The notes beneath the pieces are model-generated. The model had not been told where the DNA came from, did not search any database, and saw only the letters and a list, made by a program, of their open reading frames with translations. 64,000 bases of DNA. Origin: CAVSUZ01 sp963795415 (lineage in GTDB: Bacteria > Pseudomonadota > Alphaproteobacteria > Acetobacterales > Acetobacteraceae). Below are positions 53,271-63,029 of this stretch, one piece after another (the first letter of the stretch is position 1; each line of letters opens with the position of its first letter). A program made the translations under genes and the position numbers. The stretch is from positions 620,001 through 684,000 of the forward strand of contig CAWCHQ010000001.1 in assembly GCA_963795415.1 (NCBI GenBank). The letters are read 5' to 3'.

Positions 53271-54152
53271 TCAATCCGCGGCTTCGGCGGGCAAAGCCGG
53301 AGCAGGGCGGTTTCGCAGCAGGCGAATGATACGTGCCAGCGTGGAGCGGAGATCCTTGCGTTGGACAACCATGTCAATGATGCCGTGAGCGAGCAGGTAT
53401 TCGGCGGTCTGAAATCCTTCGGGAAGTTTCTCCCGCACCGTTTGCTCGATGACGCGTGCACCGGCAAAACCGATCAGCGCACCCGGTTCGGCAATCTGTA
53501 TATCACCCAGCATGGCAAAGCTGGCGGTGACACCACCCGTGGTGGGATCGGTCAGAACGGTGATGAACGGCAACCCGGCTTGCTTCACCAAACGGGTAGC
53601 GACAACAGTCTTCGGCATTTGCATCAGGCTGATCGCGCCCTCCTGCATGCGCGCGCCGCCGGAAGCGGTAAAGACGATCAGCGGCGCATCTTGCAAGACG
53701 GCCAGTTTTGCAGCCGCCACAATGCCCTCTCCCACGCCGGCGCCCATCGAGCCACCGATGAATTCGAACTCCATCGCAGCGATCACCGCGGGTTCGGATT
53801 CGATCAGGCCATGTGCAACCGCGATGGCGTCGTCCATGTGAGTCTTATCGCGTGCTTCCTTCAATCGATCGCTGTATCGCTTGCTGTCGCGGAAGCGCAG
53901 CGGGTCGGCAGGGGTCTTGGGCAGTTCGATCCGGGTGAATGTATTGGGGTCGAAGGTCCAGGTGAGCCGGTCACTTGCGAAAGCCCGCATGTGGTGGCCG
54001 CAATTCGTGCAGACCTTCAGGCTTGCCGTCAGGTCACCGGCAAACACCATCTGTTGGCACGCAGGGCATTGGTGCCACAGATTGTCAGGAACCTCCCGCC
54101 GCGCGAACAGCGTGCGGATCTTCGGGCGGACGTATTCGGTAATCCAGCTCAT
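53271..54152 (-). CDS. accD: Acetyl-CoA carboxylase carboxyltransferase subunit beta
   Basis: 293 residues. Carboxyltransferase beta subunit of acetyl-CoA carboxylase, first step of fatty acid synthesis. The zinc ribbon Cys pairs are in WHQCPACQQMVFAG and VCTNCGHHMRAF. The core has VFTASGGARMQEGAISLMQM and TDPTTGGVTASFAMLGDI. The ATG at 54152 overlaps the trpA stop (ATGA). The alpha subunit is not in the window. Confidence 0.97.
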   Translation of the reverse strand: MSWITEYVRPKIRTLFARREVPDNLWHQCPACQQMVFAGDLTASLKVCTNCGHHMRAFASDRLTWTFDPNTFTRIELPKTPADPLRFRDSKRYSDRLKEARDKTHMDDAIAVAHGLIESEPAVIAAMEFEFIGGSMGAGVGEGIVAAAKLAVLQDAPLIVFTASGGARMQEGAISLMQMPKTVVATRLVKQAGLPFITVLTDPTTGGVTASFAMLGDIQIAEPGALIGFAGARVIEQTVREKLPEGFQTAEYLLAHGIIDMVVQRKDLRSTLARIIRLLRNRPAPALPAEAAD

Positions 54153-54976
54153 CGGCCGCGCACCCCCCTCACGGCCGCGGCCAGATCGCGAACCTGATCC
54201 AGCACGCAACGCACCGCGTCCGGCTTGGCTCGGCCATGCTCATCCAGATGCGCCGCCAGCGTGTCGATCAGCGCCGAGGCAACTACCGCCGCATCCGCAA
54301 GCCTCGCCACGGTCGCTGCCTGCTCGGGTGTGCGCACGCCGAAGCCAACCGCGATCGGCAGATCCGTCACGCGCCTCACGCGTGGGATCGCTTCGCCCAG
54401 ATGCTCTGCGGTTGCGGTGCGCGTTCCGGTGATCCCGGTAATGCTCACGTAATAGACGAAACCGGAGCTGGCATTCAGCACGATCGGCAAGCGCCGGTCG
54501 TCCGTCGTCGGGGCGATCAGCCGGATCACATCGAGGCCATTCGCGCGAGCATGAGGAAGCAGCAAATCCGCTTCCTCGGTGGGCAGATCCACGACGATCA
54601 GTCCGTCAACGCCGGAAGCTGCAGCATCTACGCAGAACCGTTCCGGGCCGTATGACAGGATTGGGTTCAGATAGCCCATGAGCACCACCGGCGTCGCATT
54701 ATCCTCCCGCCGGAAATCCCGAACCATTGCCAAACTGCGAGCCATGGTTGCACCGGCCTTGAGTGCGCGCTTCCCGGCCGCCTGGATCGTGGGGCCGTCA
54801 GCCATCGGATCGGTGAACGGCATACCGATCTCGATCAAATCACCGCCGGCTCGTGGCATTCCGCGCAACAACGCCATAGAGGTCGCCGCGTCCGGATCGC
54901 ATGCCTCTACGAACGGGATGAGTGCAGCCCGACCTTCCCGCTTCAGGGCAGCAAAACGCTCGGCGATCCTGCTCAC
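54149..54976 (-). CDS. trpA: Tryptophan synthase alpha subunit
   Basis: 275 residues from a GTG start at 54976, which overlaps the trpB stop (GTGA). The alpha subunit splits indole-3-glycerol phosphate to indole, which tunnels to TrpB. Catalytic Glu is in LIPFVEACDPD, catalytic Asp in MPFTDPMADGPTIQAAGKRA, and the C-terminal half has SGFVYYVSITGITGTRT and AVGFGVRTPEQA, the phosphate grip. Both parts are intact. Length is usual for the family. Confidence 0.96.
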   Translation of the reverse strand: MSRIAERFAALKREGRAALIPFVEACDPDAATSMALLRGMPRAGGDLIEIGMPFTDPMADGPTIQAAGKRALKAGATMARSLAMVRDFRREDNATPVVLMGYLNPILSYGPERFCVDAAASGVDGLIVVDLPTEEADLLLPHARANGLDVIRLIAPTTDDRRLPIVLNASSGFVYYVSITGITGTRTATAEHLGEAIPRVRRVTDLPIAVGFGVRTPEQAATVARLADAAVVASALIDTLAAHLDEHGRAKPDAVRCVLDQVRDLAAAVRGVRGR

Positions 54977-56199
54977 AGCCGAACTCCGAGGTGTTCGGCA
55001 ACAGTGAAAATGTCCTTGTCGCCGCGGCCGCACAGGTTCATCAGGATGATCGCGTTCTGATCCATAGCCGGCGCGAGCTTCGCCACGTGCGCCAGCGCGT
55101 GAGCAGGTTCCAGCGCGGGAATAATCCCCTCCGTGCGCGTGCAGAGCTGGAAGGCTGCCAGTGCCTCCTGGTCGGTGGCCGAAACGTACTCCACCCGGCC
55201 GATATCGTGCAGCCAGGAATGCTCCGGGCCGATCCCGGGATAGTCCAATCCAGCGCTGATGCTGTGGGCCTCCTTAATCTGGCCGTCCTCATCCTGAAGC
55301 AGATATGTCCGGTTGCCGTGCAGCACCCCGGGGCGCCCCCCGGTGAGACTTGCGGCATGCTCTCCGGTGTCGATCCCCCGTCCACCTGCCTCCACGCCGA
55401 TCAGCCGCACCGGATCATCCAGGAACGGATGAAACAACCCCATCGCGTTCGAGCCGCCGCCGATGCAGGCCACCGCGACGTCCGGCAACCGCCCTTCAGC
55501 CTCATGCAGCTGACGCTTCGCCTCTTCGCCAATAACCGACTGGAAATTCCGCACCATCGCGGGATACGGATGCGGTCCCGCGACGGTCCCGATCAAATAA
55601 TAGGTGTCTGCCACGTTGGCGACCCAGTCGCGCAGCGCCTCGTTCATCGCATCCTTCAGCGTGGCGGCGCCGGACGAAACCGAATTCACCTCGGCACCAA
55701 GCAGCTTCATCCGGAAAACGTTAGGGGCTTGCCGCGCGACATCCGTCGCTCCCATGTAAACGGTACACGGCAGCCCGAACAGCGCACACATCGTGGCGGT
55801 TGCCACCCCGTGCTGACCGGCTCCTGTCTCGGCGATGATGCGTGTTTTCCCCATGCGCCGGGCCAGTAATATCTGCCCCATGCAGTTGTTGGCCTTGTGA
55901 CTTCCAGTGTGATTCAGTTCATCGCGCTTGAAATATATTTTCGCACCCCCGAGCTCGCGCGTCAGCCGCTGGGCGAACCATAACGGACTGGGCCGACCGA
56001 CATAGTGCGCCAGATATCGGTCCAGCTCCTGCTGAAACGCCGGATCCGCCTTCGCCGCGATGTATGCCCGTTCCACGTCCAGGATAAGCGGCATCAGCGT
56101 CTCAGCGACGAAGCGGCCGCCGAACTCTCCGAAGCGGCCGCGTTCATCGGGTCCGCTTCGGAAACTGTTGGCGCGGGTGGGTGGGGAAGCAAACGTCAC
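54973..56199 (-). CDS. trpB: Tryptophan synthase beta subunit
   Basis: 408 residues. PLP enzyme condensing indole and serine to tryptophan. It carries IYFKRDELNHTGSHKANN with the PLP Lys, the phosphate loop IGGGSNAMGLF, and AETGAGQHGVATATMCALFG. The N-terminal RFGEFGGRFVAETLMPLI is diagnostic for TrpB1. First gene of the trpB-trpA-accD-folC operon. trpF is not in the window, since divergent pckA comes next. The divergent space 56200-56360 is short. Confidence 0.97.
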   Translation of the reverse strand: MTFASPPTRANSFRSGPDERGRFGEFGGRFVAETLMPLILDVERAYIAAKADPAFQQELDRYLAHYVGRPSPLWFAQRLTRELGGAKIYFKRDELNHTGSHKANNCMGQILLARRMGKTRIIAETGAGQHGVATATMCALFGLPCTVYMGATDVARQAPNVFRMKLLGAEVNSVSSGAATLKDAMNEALRDWVANVADTYYLIGTVAGPHPYPAMVRNFQSVIGEEAKRQLHEAEGRLPDVAVACIGGGSNAMGLFHPFLDDPVRLIGVEAGGRGIDTGEHAASLTGGRPGVLHGNRTYLLQDEDGQIKEAHSISAGLDYPGIGPEHSWLHDIGRVEYVSATDQEALAAFQLCTRTEGIIPALEPAHALAHVAKLAPAMDQNAIILMNLCGRGDKDIFTVAEHLGVRL

Positions 56200-56360
56200 T
56201 GGCTGATACTCCGGTCGCCGTCCCCTTAGCGCAGCGGCGCGCCCCGGTCACGCCCCGAGCCCATATCGCATTGCACAACACGCCTGCTTGTTTCGCTTGC
56301 CGGCCCAGATGTGGCAAGTGTTGTCGCAGCGACATAACCATCGAACAGGAGCGACACGTC

Positions 56361-57959
56361 TTGACCCATGCCGCCCCCGATCACCATCCGCTCGCCGGAA
56401 CCGGCATTCGTGCCACCAAGGTGCATGCCAACCTCACCGTCCCCACATTGGTCGCGGCGGCGCTGCGCCGAAATGAAGGACGGTTGTCTCAGGATGGCGC
56501 GCTGATCGTCTCCACTGGCGTCCACACGGGTCGCTCACCGCAGGACAAGTTCATTGCCGAGGAACCATCATCTCTTGACGACGTCTGGTGGGGAAAGGTC
56601 AACCAACCGCTCCCGGCTGAGAGATTCGCGATCCTGAAGGCCCGCGTTCAGGCTTATCTTCAGGGCCAGGAGCTCTTCACTCAGGACCTCTATGCGAGCG
56701 CCGACCCAACCCACCGCATACGCCTGCGGCTGATCACCACCGGGGCATGGCAGGCGCTTTTCGCGCGAAACGTGTTCCTGCGCCCCGCCGAAAGCGAACT
56801 GCCAGGCTTCGAGCCGGACTTCACCATCCTGCATGCCCCGCTGTTCCAGGCCGACCCGGGTATCGACGGCACCCGCGCGGGCACGGCGATCGTGCTTTCT
56901 TTCGAGCAACGCTGCATCATTATCGCCGGCACCGAGTACGCCGGCGAAATCAAGAAATCCATCTTCACCGCCATGAACTGGCTCTGCCCGCCAGCGGGCG
57001 TGCTCCCGATGCATTGCAGTGCGAATGTCGGGCCCGGCGGCGACGTCACGCTGTTCTTTGGTCTTTCCGGCACGGGCAAGACAACACTTTCATCCGATCC
57101 GCACCGGAAGCTGATCGGCGATGATGAGCATGGCTGGAGCGAGCATGGTGTCTTCAATTTCGAGGGCGGCTGCTACGCCAAGGTAATCAATCTCTCCGCC
57201 GAGGCGGAGCCGGAGATCTGGGCGGCTACTCATCGCTTCGGCACCGTGCTGGAAAACGTGACGGCCGACGCGAGTGGTCGCCTCGATCTGTCGGACCGCT
57301 CGCGCACCGAAAACACCCGTGCGTGCTATCCGGTGGAGTACATCCCCAACTCCATACTCTCCGGCCGCGGGGGGCACGCGCGCAACGTGGTCATGCTCAC
57401 AGCCGACGCTTTCGGTGTCATGCCGCCGATCGCAAAGCTGACGCCGGCGCAGGCAATGTACCATTTCCTTTCCGGCTACACCGCGCGCGTGGCGGGGACC
57501 GAGAAGGGGTTGGGCAGCGAACCCCAGGCCACCTTCAGCACATGCTTTGCTGCGCCTTTCCTCCCGCGCCGCCCGGAGATGTACGGGCGCATGTTAGAAA
57601 ACCTGATCCGGCATCATGCTGCCGATTGCTGGCTGGTGAACACCGGCTGGACCGGCGGGCAGCACGGGGTGGGGCGACGCATGAGTATTCTCCACACCCG
57701 GGCCTTGCTTCATGCAGCGCTGAATGGCTCTTTGGCCCGCGTGCCGTGCCGGACCGAGCCATATTTCGGATTGACCATTCCTGGGTCCGCCCCCGGCATC
57801 CCCTCGGAAGCGCTTGACCCGCGCCAGAGCTGGACCGACAAGGCCGGGTATGACCAAACCGCACGTGAGCTGGCCCGTCGGTTCGAAGCCAATTTTGCGC
57901 CTTTTGAAGCGGCGGTTGGCGATGATGTGCGGGCAGCTTCTATAAGGGCCGGCACTTAA
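56361..57959 (+). CDS. pckA: Phosphoenolpyruvate carboxykinase (ATP)
   Basis: 532 residues from a TTG start at 56361, supported by AGGAG 9 bp upstream; the next ATG is out of frame and longer frames overlap trpB. It converts oxaloacetate to PEP for gluconeogenesis. Kinase-1a-type P-loop FFGLSGTGKTTLSSDPHRKL, DDEHGWSEHGVFNFEGGCYA, the oxaloacetate-binding TGRSPQDKFIAEE, and the conserved VNTGWTGGQHGVGRRMSI. The TTG start is a point to check. Together with acnA and maeB it completes a gluconeogenic switch. Confidence 0.95.
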   Translation: MTHAAPDHHPLAGTGIRATKVHANLTVPTLVAAALRRNEGRLSQDGALIVSTGVHTGRSPQDKFIAEEPSSLDDVWWGKVNQPLPAERFAILKARVQAYLQGQELFTQDLYASADPTHRIRLRLITTGAWQALFARNVFLRPAESELPGFEPDFTILHAPLFQADPGIDGTRAGTAIVLSFEQRCIIIAGTEYAGEIKKSIFTAMNWLCPPAGVLPMHCSANVGPGGDVTLFFGLSGTGKTTLSSDPHRKLIGDDEHGWSEHGVFNFEGGCYAKVINLSAEAEPEIWAATHRFGTVLENVTADASGRLDLSDRSRTENTRACYPVEYIPNSILSGRGGHARNVVMLTADAFGVMPPIAKLTPAQAMYHFLSGYTARVAGTEKGLGSEPQATFSTCFAAPFLPRRPEMYGRMLENLIRHHAADCWLVNTGWTGGQHGVGRRMSILHTRALLHAALNGSLARVPCRTEPYFGLTIPGSAPGIPSEALDPRQSWTDKAGYDQTARELARRFEANFAPFEAAVGDDVRAASIRAGT

Positions 57960-57971
57960 AGGAGGTGCAGG

Positions 57972-58601
57972 ATGACGGAACAATCCGGCCTGGTGCTTTT
58001 TCATTCGCCACAGACACGATCCTCAGCGGCACTGGTGCTGCTTGAGGAGCTTGGCGCTCCATACAAGCTGCACATTCTCAACATGAAAGCCGGGGAGCAG
58101 CGGCAGGACGCGTACCTGGCCGTGAACCCGATGGGGAAGGTTCCCGCGCTTCTGCACGATGGCGCGCTAGTCACCGAACAGGTCGCAATATTTCTCTACC
58201 TCGCCGATCTGTTCCCCGACAAATCGCTGGCGCCGCCGATCGGTCATGCACTCCGCGGTCCTTATTTGCGCTGGATGGTCTTCTACGCGGCGTCCTTCGA
58301 GCCGGCCGTGGTGGACCGCGCCCTGCAGCGCGACCCGGGACGCCAGACGATGTCACCCTACGGCGACTATGACACGGTTATCGGGACGCTCACAGCGGCC
58401 CTCACCCCCGGTCCGTGGCTGCTCGGCGAGCGGTTCAGCGCCGCCGACATACTTTGGGGAACCGCCCTGACCTGGACGACCGGCTTCGGGCTTGTGCCCG
58501 AGCGTCCCGAGCTTCGCGCGTATATCGATCGGGTAAACGCTCTGCCTTCGGTAGCGAGGGTGAGGGCAAAAGATGCGGGACTGGCGACCGCGCAGGGTTA
58601 G
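57972..58601 (+). CDS. Glutathione S-transferase family protein
   Basis: 209 residues. GST with N-terminal thioredoxin fold LVLFHSPQTRSSAALVLLEE, the cis-Pro loop NPMGKVPALLHDGALVTEQV, and a helical C-terminal domain with WLLGERFSAADILWGTALTW. It starts 12 bp after pckA with AGGAGG upstream, so probably in the same transcript. Substrate unknown; roles in detoxification or thiol handling are usual. Confidence 0.88.
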   Translation: MTEQSGLVLFHSPQTRSSAALVLLEELGAPYKLHILNMKAGEQRQDAYLAVNPMGKVPALLHDGALVTEQVAIFLYLADLFPDKSLAPPIGHALRGPYLRWMVFYAASFEPAVVDRALQRDPGRQTMSPYGDYDTVIGTLTAALTPGPWLLGERFSAADILWGTALTWTTGFGLVPERPELRAYIDRVNALPSVARVRAKDAGLATAQG

Positions 58602-58607
58602 CGAGAG

Positions 58608-59123
58608 TTACCGGTCGTAGGACACCAGCGCCTCGCATGGCACGTCCAGCCGGTCGCGGCCCTTCAGAAAGGAAAGTTCGATCAGCGCGGCCGCCGCCGG
58701 CACCACCGCCCCGACCTTCCGTAGCAGCTCAATCCCCGCAGACATGGTCCCGCCGGTGGCAAGAAGGTCATCCACGATCACCACCCGCTGGCCAGGCTCG
58801 ACCGCGTCTGCCTGGATCTCGATCCGGTCCGTCCCGTACTCTAGCTGGTAGTCATAGGGGATAGTTTCGCCCGGGAGCTTGCCGCGCTTGCGCAGCATGA
58901 TGAATCCGCAGCCGAGCTTAAGGGCCAGTGGCGCGGCGATCAGGAAACCTCGGCTTTCCACTCCGGCGAGCAGATCGGGCTGGTAAGCGCGTACTGCTTT
59001 CGCCATCCGGCCCATCGCAACCTGCCAGGCGTCCGCGTTTCGCAACAGGGTCGATATGTCGTAGAACAGGATACCCGGTTTGGGAAAATCCGGGATTCCG
59101 CGGATGTGGTCCTTCAGGTCCAT
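58608..59123 (-). CDS. apt: Adenine phosphoribosyltransferase
   Basis: 171 residues. Purine salvage: adenine plus PRPP gives AMP. The PRPP-binding motif is VVIVDDLLATGGTMSAGIEL; the start IPDFPKPGILFYDISTLLRN is typical, and GVESRGFLIAAPLALKLGCG holds the adenine side. Convergent with the GST gene, 6 bp apart. Confidence 0.96.
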   Translation of the reverse strand: MDLKDHIRGIPDFPKPGILFYDISTLLRNADAWQVAMGRMAKAVRAYQPDLLAGVESRGFLIAAPLALKLGCGFIMLRKRGKLPGETIPYDYQLEYGTDRIEIQADAVEPGQRVVIVDDLLATGGTMSAGIELLRKVGAVVPAAAALIELSFLKGRDRLDVPCEALVSYDR

Positions 59124-59185
59124 GCCGCTTGTCTAAGCAGCGCGGCCAGAACCGGCAAGGAGCGCCGCAACTGACGGAGGATGGC

Positions 59186-60499
59186 ATGGCTGAAGCCGAA
59201 CTGCGCAACGCCGACATCGAGGCCGCGCTTCGGGACGCCAAGGAGGCATACGTCGGCCGCAATCCGGTCAGCCTGGCTCGCTATGTAAAGGCCACGGCCG
59301 TCATGCCCGGCGGAAATACCCGCACGGTGCTGCATTACGATCCTTTCCCGGTCGCCATGGTGCACGGCGAAGGCTGCCGTCTCTGGGATGCCGACGGCGC
59401 GGAATACACCGACTTCATCGGCGAATATACCGCCGGGCTTTACGGCCACTCGCACCCCGTGATCCGCAAGGCGGTCGATCGCGCGCTGGATGGCGGCATC
59501 AGCTTCGGCGCCTCCAACATGATGGAGGCCGAGTTTGCCCGGGCCGTCTGCCGGCGGTTCAGCCTGGAGCGGGTGCGATTCACCAACTCGGGCACGGAGG
59601 CCAACCTGATGGCCCTCTCCACCGCCTGCGCGGTGACAGGCCGCCGTGGCGTGATGGTGTTCTACGGCGGATATCACGGCGGCGTGTTCAGCTTCGCGGG
59701 CGGCGGCAACAAGATCAACGCGCCGTTCGATTTTGTCGTGGCTCCGTACAATGACATCGATGGCACGCTGGCGTTGATAGATCAGCACGGACCTGGGCTG
59801 GCCGCGATCATCCTGGAGCCGATGATGGGCGGCGGTGGCTGCATCGCGGCCGAACTGGCTTTCCTTCATGCATTGCGGGAGGCGGCGGATCGTTGCGATG
59901 CATTGCTGATCCTGGACGAGGTCATGACGTCGCGCCTTGCTCCGGGCGGGCTTCAGTCGCTGCGCGGAGTGAAGCCTGATCTGACAACCTACGGCAAGTA
60001 TATCGGGGGAGGCATGTCCTTCGGCGCCTTTGGCGGCCGGGCGGACATAATGGACCGGTTCGACCCCCGCCGACCGGACGCGCTGCCGCACGCCGGCACT
60101 TTCAACAATAACGTCCTGACCATGACCGCTGGACTGGCGGGCCTCACCGACGTGTTTACGCCGGAGGCCGCTCTGGCGCTGAACGACCGAGGCGAGGCGC
60201 TGCGAAATCGCCTGAACGGCCTGTGCGAGACCGCGGCGGCGCCGGTCCAGTTCACCGGGATCGGCTCGATGATGGCAGTGCATACGGCGCGCGGGCCGAT
60301 CCGCTCGCCCGCGGACGTAGCCAAAGGCGACGCCAAGCTGAAGGAGTTGTTCTTTTTCGACATGCTGGGATCGGGCATTTGGCTGGCCCGGCGGGGAATG
60401 ATGTCGCTCATGCTGCCGATCGGAGACCCCGAGTGCGACAAGCTGGCCGGCGCGGTCGAGGAGTTCCTGTCGGCCCGGCGCTCCCTGCTGCAACCCTGA
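59186..60499 (+). CDS. Class III aminotransferase, glutamate-1-semialdehyde 2,1-aminomutase-like
   Basis: 437 residues. PLP-dependent, with FTNSGTEANLMALSTACAVT, the Asp of ALLILDEVMTSRLAPGGLQS and the PLP Lys271 in TTYGKYIGGGMSFGAFGGR. It starts at 59186 from GGAGG 5 bp upstream. The opening MPGGNTRTVLHYDPFPV is like GSA aminomutase (HemL), but haem synthesis in alphaproteobacteria uses ALA synthase, so this is more likely an omega or amino-acid aminotransferase of the same subgroup. Substrate unknown. Confidence 0.85.
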   Translation: MAEAELRNADIEAALRDAKEAYVGRNPVSLARYVKATAVMPGGNTRTVLHYDPFPVAMVHGEGCRLWDADGAEYTDFIGEYTAGLYGHSHPVIRKAVDRALDGGISFGASNMMEAEFARAVCRRFSLERVRFTNSGTEANLMALSTACAVTGRRGVMVFYGGYHGGVFSFAGGGNKINAPFDFVVAPYNDIDGTLALIDQHGPGLAAIILEPMMGGGGCIAAELAFLHALREAADRCDALLILDEVMTSRLAPGGLQSLRGVKPDLTTYGKYIGGGMSFGAFGGRADIMDRFDPRRPDALPHAGTFNNNVLTMTAGLAGLTDVFTPEAALALNDRGEALRNRLNGLCETAAAPVQFTGIGSMMAVHTARGPIRSPADVAKGDAKLKELFFFDMLGSGIWLARRGMMSLMLPIGDPECDKLAGAVEEFLSARRSLLQP

Positions 60500-60580
60500 C
60501 GGGGTCATGTGGACAGGTTACATCGGTAAGCCCATATTCCTGGCTGGTGCTCCGAACTGCAAGTTCAGGAGGGATCAGCG

Positions 60581-61430
60581 ATGACAATACGAAATCCGGT
60601 CGTATGGACCTGGGACCAGATGCGCTCGGCCGCAGTTGCCGTGGAGGAGGCCGGCCATGGCAAAAGAGTCATTCCGGACCGGTTGATCATCCATCGTATC
60701 ACGCTGGCCGATCTCCGCGCTTCGCTCACCAAGGGGCTCGAGGATTTCAACGCCGACCCAACCCACTACCTTTTTCTGTGCGCCCTGTACCCTCTGGTAG
60801 GGCTGGTCGCGGCACGGCTGATCTCCGGCTATGACATCGTGCCACTACTGTTCCCCCTGGTGTCGGGATTCGCGCTGATCGGTCCGCTGGCGGCCGTAGG
60901 CATTTATGAAATGAGCAGGCGACGGGAAGCAGGGGAGGAGGTGTCCTGGACAGATGCGTTCCGCGTGTTCCAGTCGCCGGCGTTGTGGGAGATCGTGAAG
61001 CTTGCGGTGATGCTTGCAGCGATCTTCATTCTTTGGGTGCTCGCTGCGGATCTTCTGTATCGCGTGACGTTGGGGGCCGAGCAGCCAAGGTCGGCTGGCG
61101 GCTTCTTCCACGACGTGTTCACCACCGGTCCCGGGTGGGTCTTGCTTATCGTTGGCAACGGCATCGGCTTCCTGCTCGCCCTGAGCGTCCTGGTGCTCAG
61201 CACCGTGTCATTCCAGGCGGTGCTCGATCATCACGTCTCGGCGGAAACGGCTATCCGCGCCTCGCTGCGGGCCGCTCAGGTGAACCCCGGACCGACTGCC
61301 GCCTGGGGCCTCATCGTCGCGGCCATTCTCGGTCCTCGGCTGCATCCCGATCCTGCTCGGGCTGGCCGTGGCGTTGCCGGTGCTGAGTCACGCGAGTTGG
61401 CATTTATACCGGCGGCTGGTGACCGTCTGA
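60581..61430 (+). pseudogene. DUF2189 membrane protein, frameshifted near its end
   Basis: Residues to about 245 are DUF2189: FNADPTHYLFLCALYPLVGL, LFPLVSGFALIGPLAAVGIY and FQSPALWEIVKLAVMLAAIF, with four to six helices. After TAAWGLIVAAIL the frame slips. Removing one base near 61333 gives GCIPILLGLAVALPVLSHAS and WHLYRRLVTV, the expected last helix and end at 61430. As given, the open frame instead runs to 61450 with an unrelated tail. Corrected length is 282. Function of DUF2189 is unknown; it is an integral membrane protein often near respiratory genes. Confidence 0.75.
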
Positions 61431-61515
61431 CCTTCACGGCCCCCCCATGAAGGTGTCATAACGCGGCAACGGGGCAGGGCTACGCCCCGGGGAATCGTAT
61501 TGGGAGGAGTCCTGC

Positions 61516-62853
61516 ATGAAACGCCGCACTCTGCTTGCGGGTAGCGCCGCGCTGGCAGCGGCACGGCTGGCCGGAACCGCCCGTGCCCAGGCTGGCAAGA
61601 CCAAGATCGTTTGGTGGCACGCGATGACAGGGCCGCTCGGCGACCAAGTGAATGTGATCGCCAACGGGTTCAACTCGTCTCAGAACCAATTGGAGGTGGA
61701 GGCCATCTACAAAGGCGGCTATGCTGACGTGATGAATGCGGTGATTGCGGCCTCCCGCGCCGGGCAGGCCCCCAACCTCGTGCAGATTTTCGAAGTGGGC
61801 ACGGAGAACATGATCTCCGCGAAGAAGGCTGTCATACAAGTGTGGGAGCTTTCGAAGGAAACCGGGGTCGAGATCAATCCCAAGAACTATATCCCTTCCG
61901 TGCGCGGCTATTACAGCCTGCCCGACGGCAGGATGGCATCCATGCCGTTCAACTCCTCCACGGCGGTGATGTGGATCAACAAGGATGCCTTCCAGAAGGC
62001 CGGGCTGGACCCCGCCAAACCGCCCGCAACGTGGGAAGAAGTGACTAACGCGGCCGAAACGCTGAAATCGAAATCGGCTGCCGAAATCCCTCTGAACACC
62101 TCCTGGTTCCCCTGGGTCATGGTCGAGCAGTATAGTGCGATTCACAACATCCCATATGCAACAAAGGAAAACGGGTTCGGCGGTGTTGACGCTGCGCTGG
62201 AGATCAATAGCAAGCCGCACGTTGCGATTATTGACCGCATGCTGAAGATGGCGAAGGACGGCACGTTCAAGTATGGCGGGAGGGATAATGCCCCGGATCC
62301 CGTGTTCCTTGCGGGGCAATCGGCTATAACCTTCAATTCATCCGCCTACCGCGGCGCTCTTGCGAAGAGTGCAAAATTCGCGTTCGCTGATGCGTTCTTG
62401 CCGTACGATCCGAACATCATTAAGCAGCCCATCAACTCGATCATTGGCGGTGCGAGCCTCTGGCCGATGACCGCTCCAAACCGGACGAAGGCCGAGTACA
62501 GAGCCCTTGCCGTGTTCCTTCAGTACATCGGCCAGCCGCAGGTGGATGCCACCTGGGCCGAGAACACCGGATACGTTCCGGTCACGCTCGCCGGCGCGGA
62601 GGAAATGAAGAAGCAGGGCTTCTTCGACAAGAACCCCGGAACGGAGTTGCCCATCCAGCAATTGGAGCGGGGCCACGTAACCCCCAACTCCCGCGGCATC
62701 CGGCTCGGCCGTCTGCCTGAAATCCGCAACATCATCTCGGAGGAGTTCGAGAAGGCGCTACAAGGCGCCATGACCGCGCAACAGGTAATGGACAATGCCG
62801 TCGAGCGGGGAAATGCGGTGCTGAAGCAGTTCGCCCGCGCCGTAAAGGCGTGA
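61516..62853 (+). CDS. ugpB: Glycerol-3-phosphate-type ABC transporter substrate-binding protein
   Basis: 445 residues. Signal peptide with a twin-arginine-like start, MKRRTLLAGSAALAAARLAG, ending ARAQA. UgpB-typical sequence: VWWHAMTGPLGDQVNVIANG, AIYKGGYADVMNAVIAASRA and LVQIFEVGTENMISAKKAVI. It binds sn-glycerol-3-phosphate or glycerophosphodiesters in the periplasm. The permease gene ugpA begins at 63354, separated by a branched palindrome and an opposite-strand GIY-YIG gene. The length (445) is that of the family. Confidence 0.9.
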   Translation: MKRRTLLAGSAALAAARLAGTARAQAGKTKIVWWHAMTGPLGDQVNVIANGFNSSQNQLEVEAIYKGGYADVMNAVIAASRAGQAPNLVQIFEVGTENMISAKKAVIQVWELSKETGVEINPKNYIPSVRGYYSLPDGRMASMPFNSSTAVMWINKDAFQKAGLDPAKPPATWEEVTNAAETLKSKSAAEIPLNTSWFPWVMVEQYSAIHNIPYATKENGFGGVDAALEINSKPHVAIIDRMLKMAKDGTFKYGGRDNAPDPVFLAGQSAITFNSSAYRGALAKSAKFAFADAFLPYDPNIIKQPINSIIGGASLWPMTAPNRTKAEYRALAVFLQYIGQPQVDATWAENTGYVPVTLAGAEEMKKQGFFDKNPGTELPIQQLERGHVTPNSRGIRLGRLPEIRNIISEEFEKALQGAMTAQQVMDNAVERGNAVLKQFARAVKA

Positions 62854-62931
62854 TGCATGCTCGCCACACCGTCATGGCCCGCCCCAGGGTCATGCCGCCG
62901 GTTTTCTCGCCATGCCCAGGCCTCATTTAAT

Positions 62932-63019
62932 GTCATGGCCGGCGAATGCCGGCCATCCAACGCAACTTTCGGCCCGCACGGACCCGGCGTTGGATGCGCG
63001 GGACAAGCCCGCGCGTGAC
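62932..63019. repeat. Branched palindromic element between ugpB and ugpA
   Basis: An 88-bp element with nested stems: outer GTCA/TGAC, TGGCCGGC-GAAT-GCCGGCCA at the left, TCCAACGC paired with GCGTTGGA, and GCGCGGG-ACAAG-CCCGCGC at the right. It folds like a small cloverleaf. Such CATGGCCGG/CCGGCCATG-type elements are dispersed in many alphaproteobacteria. It ends 10 bp before the GIY-YIG gene's 3' end. Confidence 0.8.
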
Positions 63020-63029
63020 GAGGCGGCCC

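Noticed and set aside
53261..53467. 69-residue N-terminal extension of folC
   Set aside because: It overlaps accD in another frame and is not conserved; folC begins at 53260.
56181..56360. 60-residue extension of pckA from an ATG at 56181
   Set aside because: It overlaps trpB on the other strand and is not PckA-like; the TTG at 56361 has a good ribosome-binding site.
59114..60508. 464-codon minus-strand frame opposite the class III aminotransferase
   Set aside because: The sense gene has complete PLP motifs; the antisense product has shadow-like composition.
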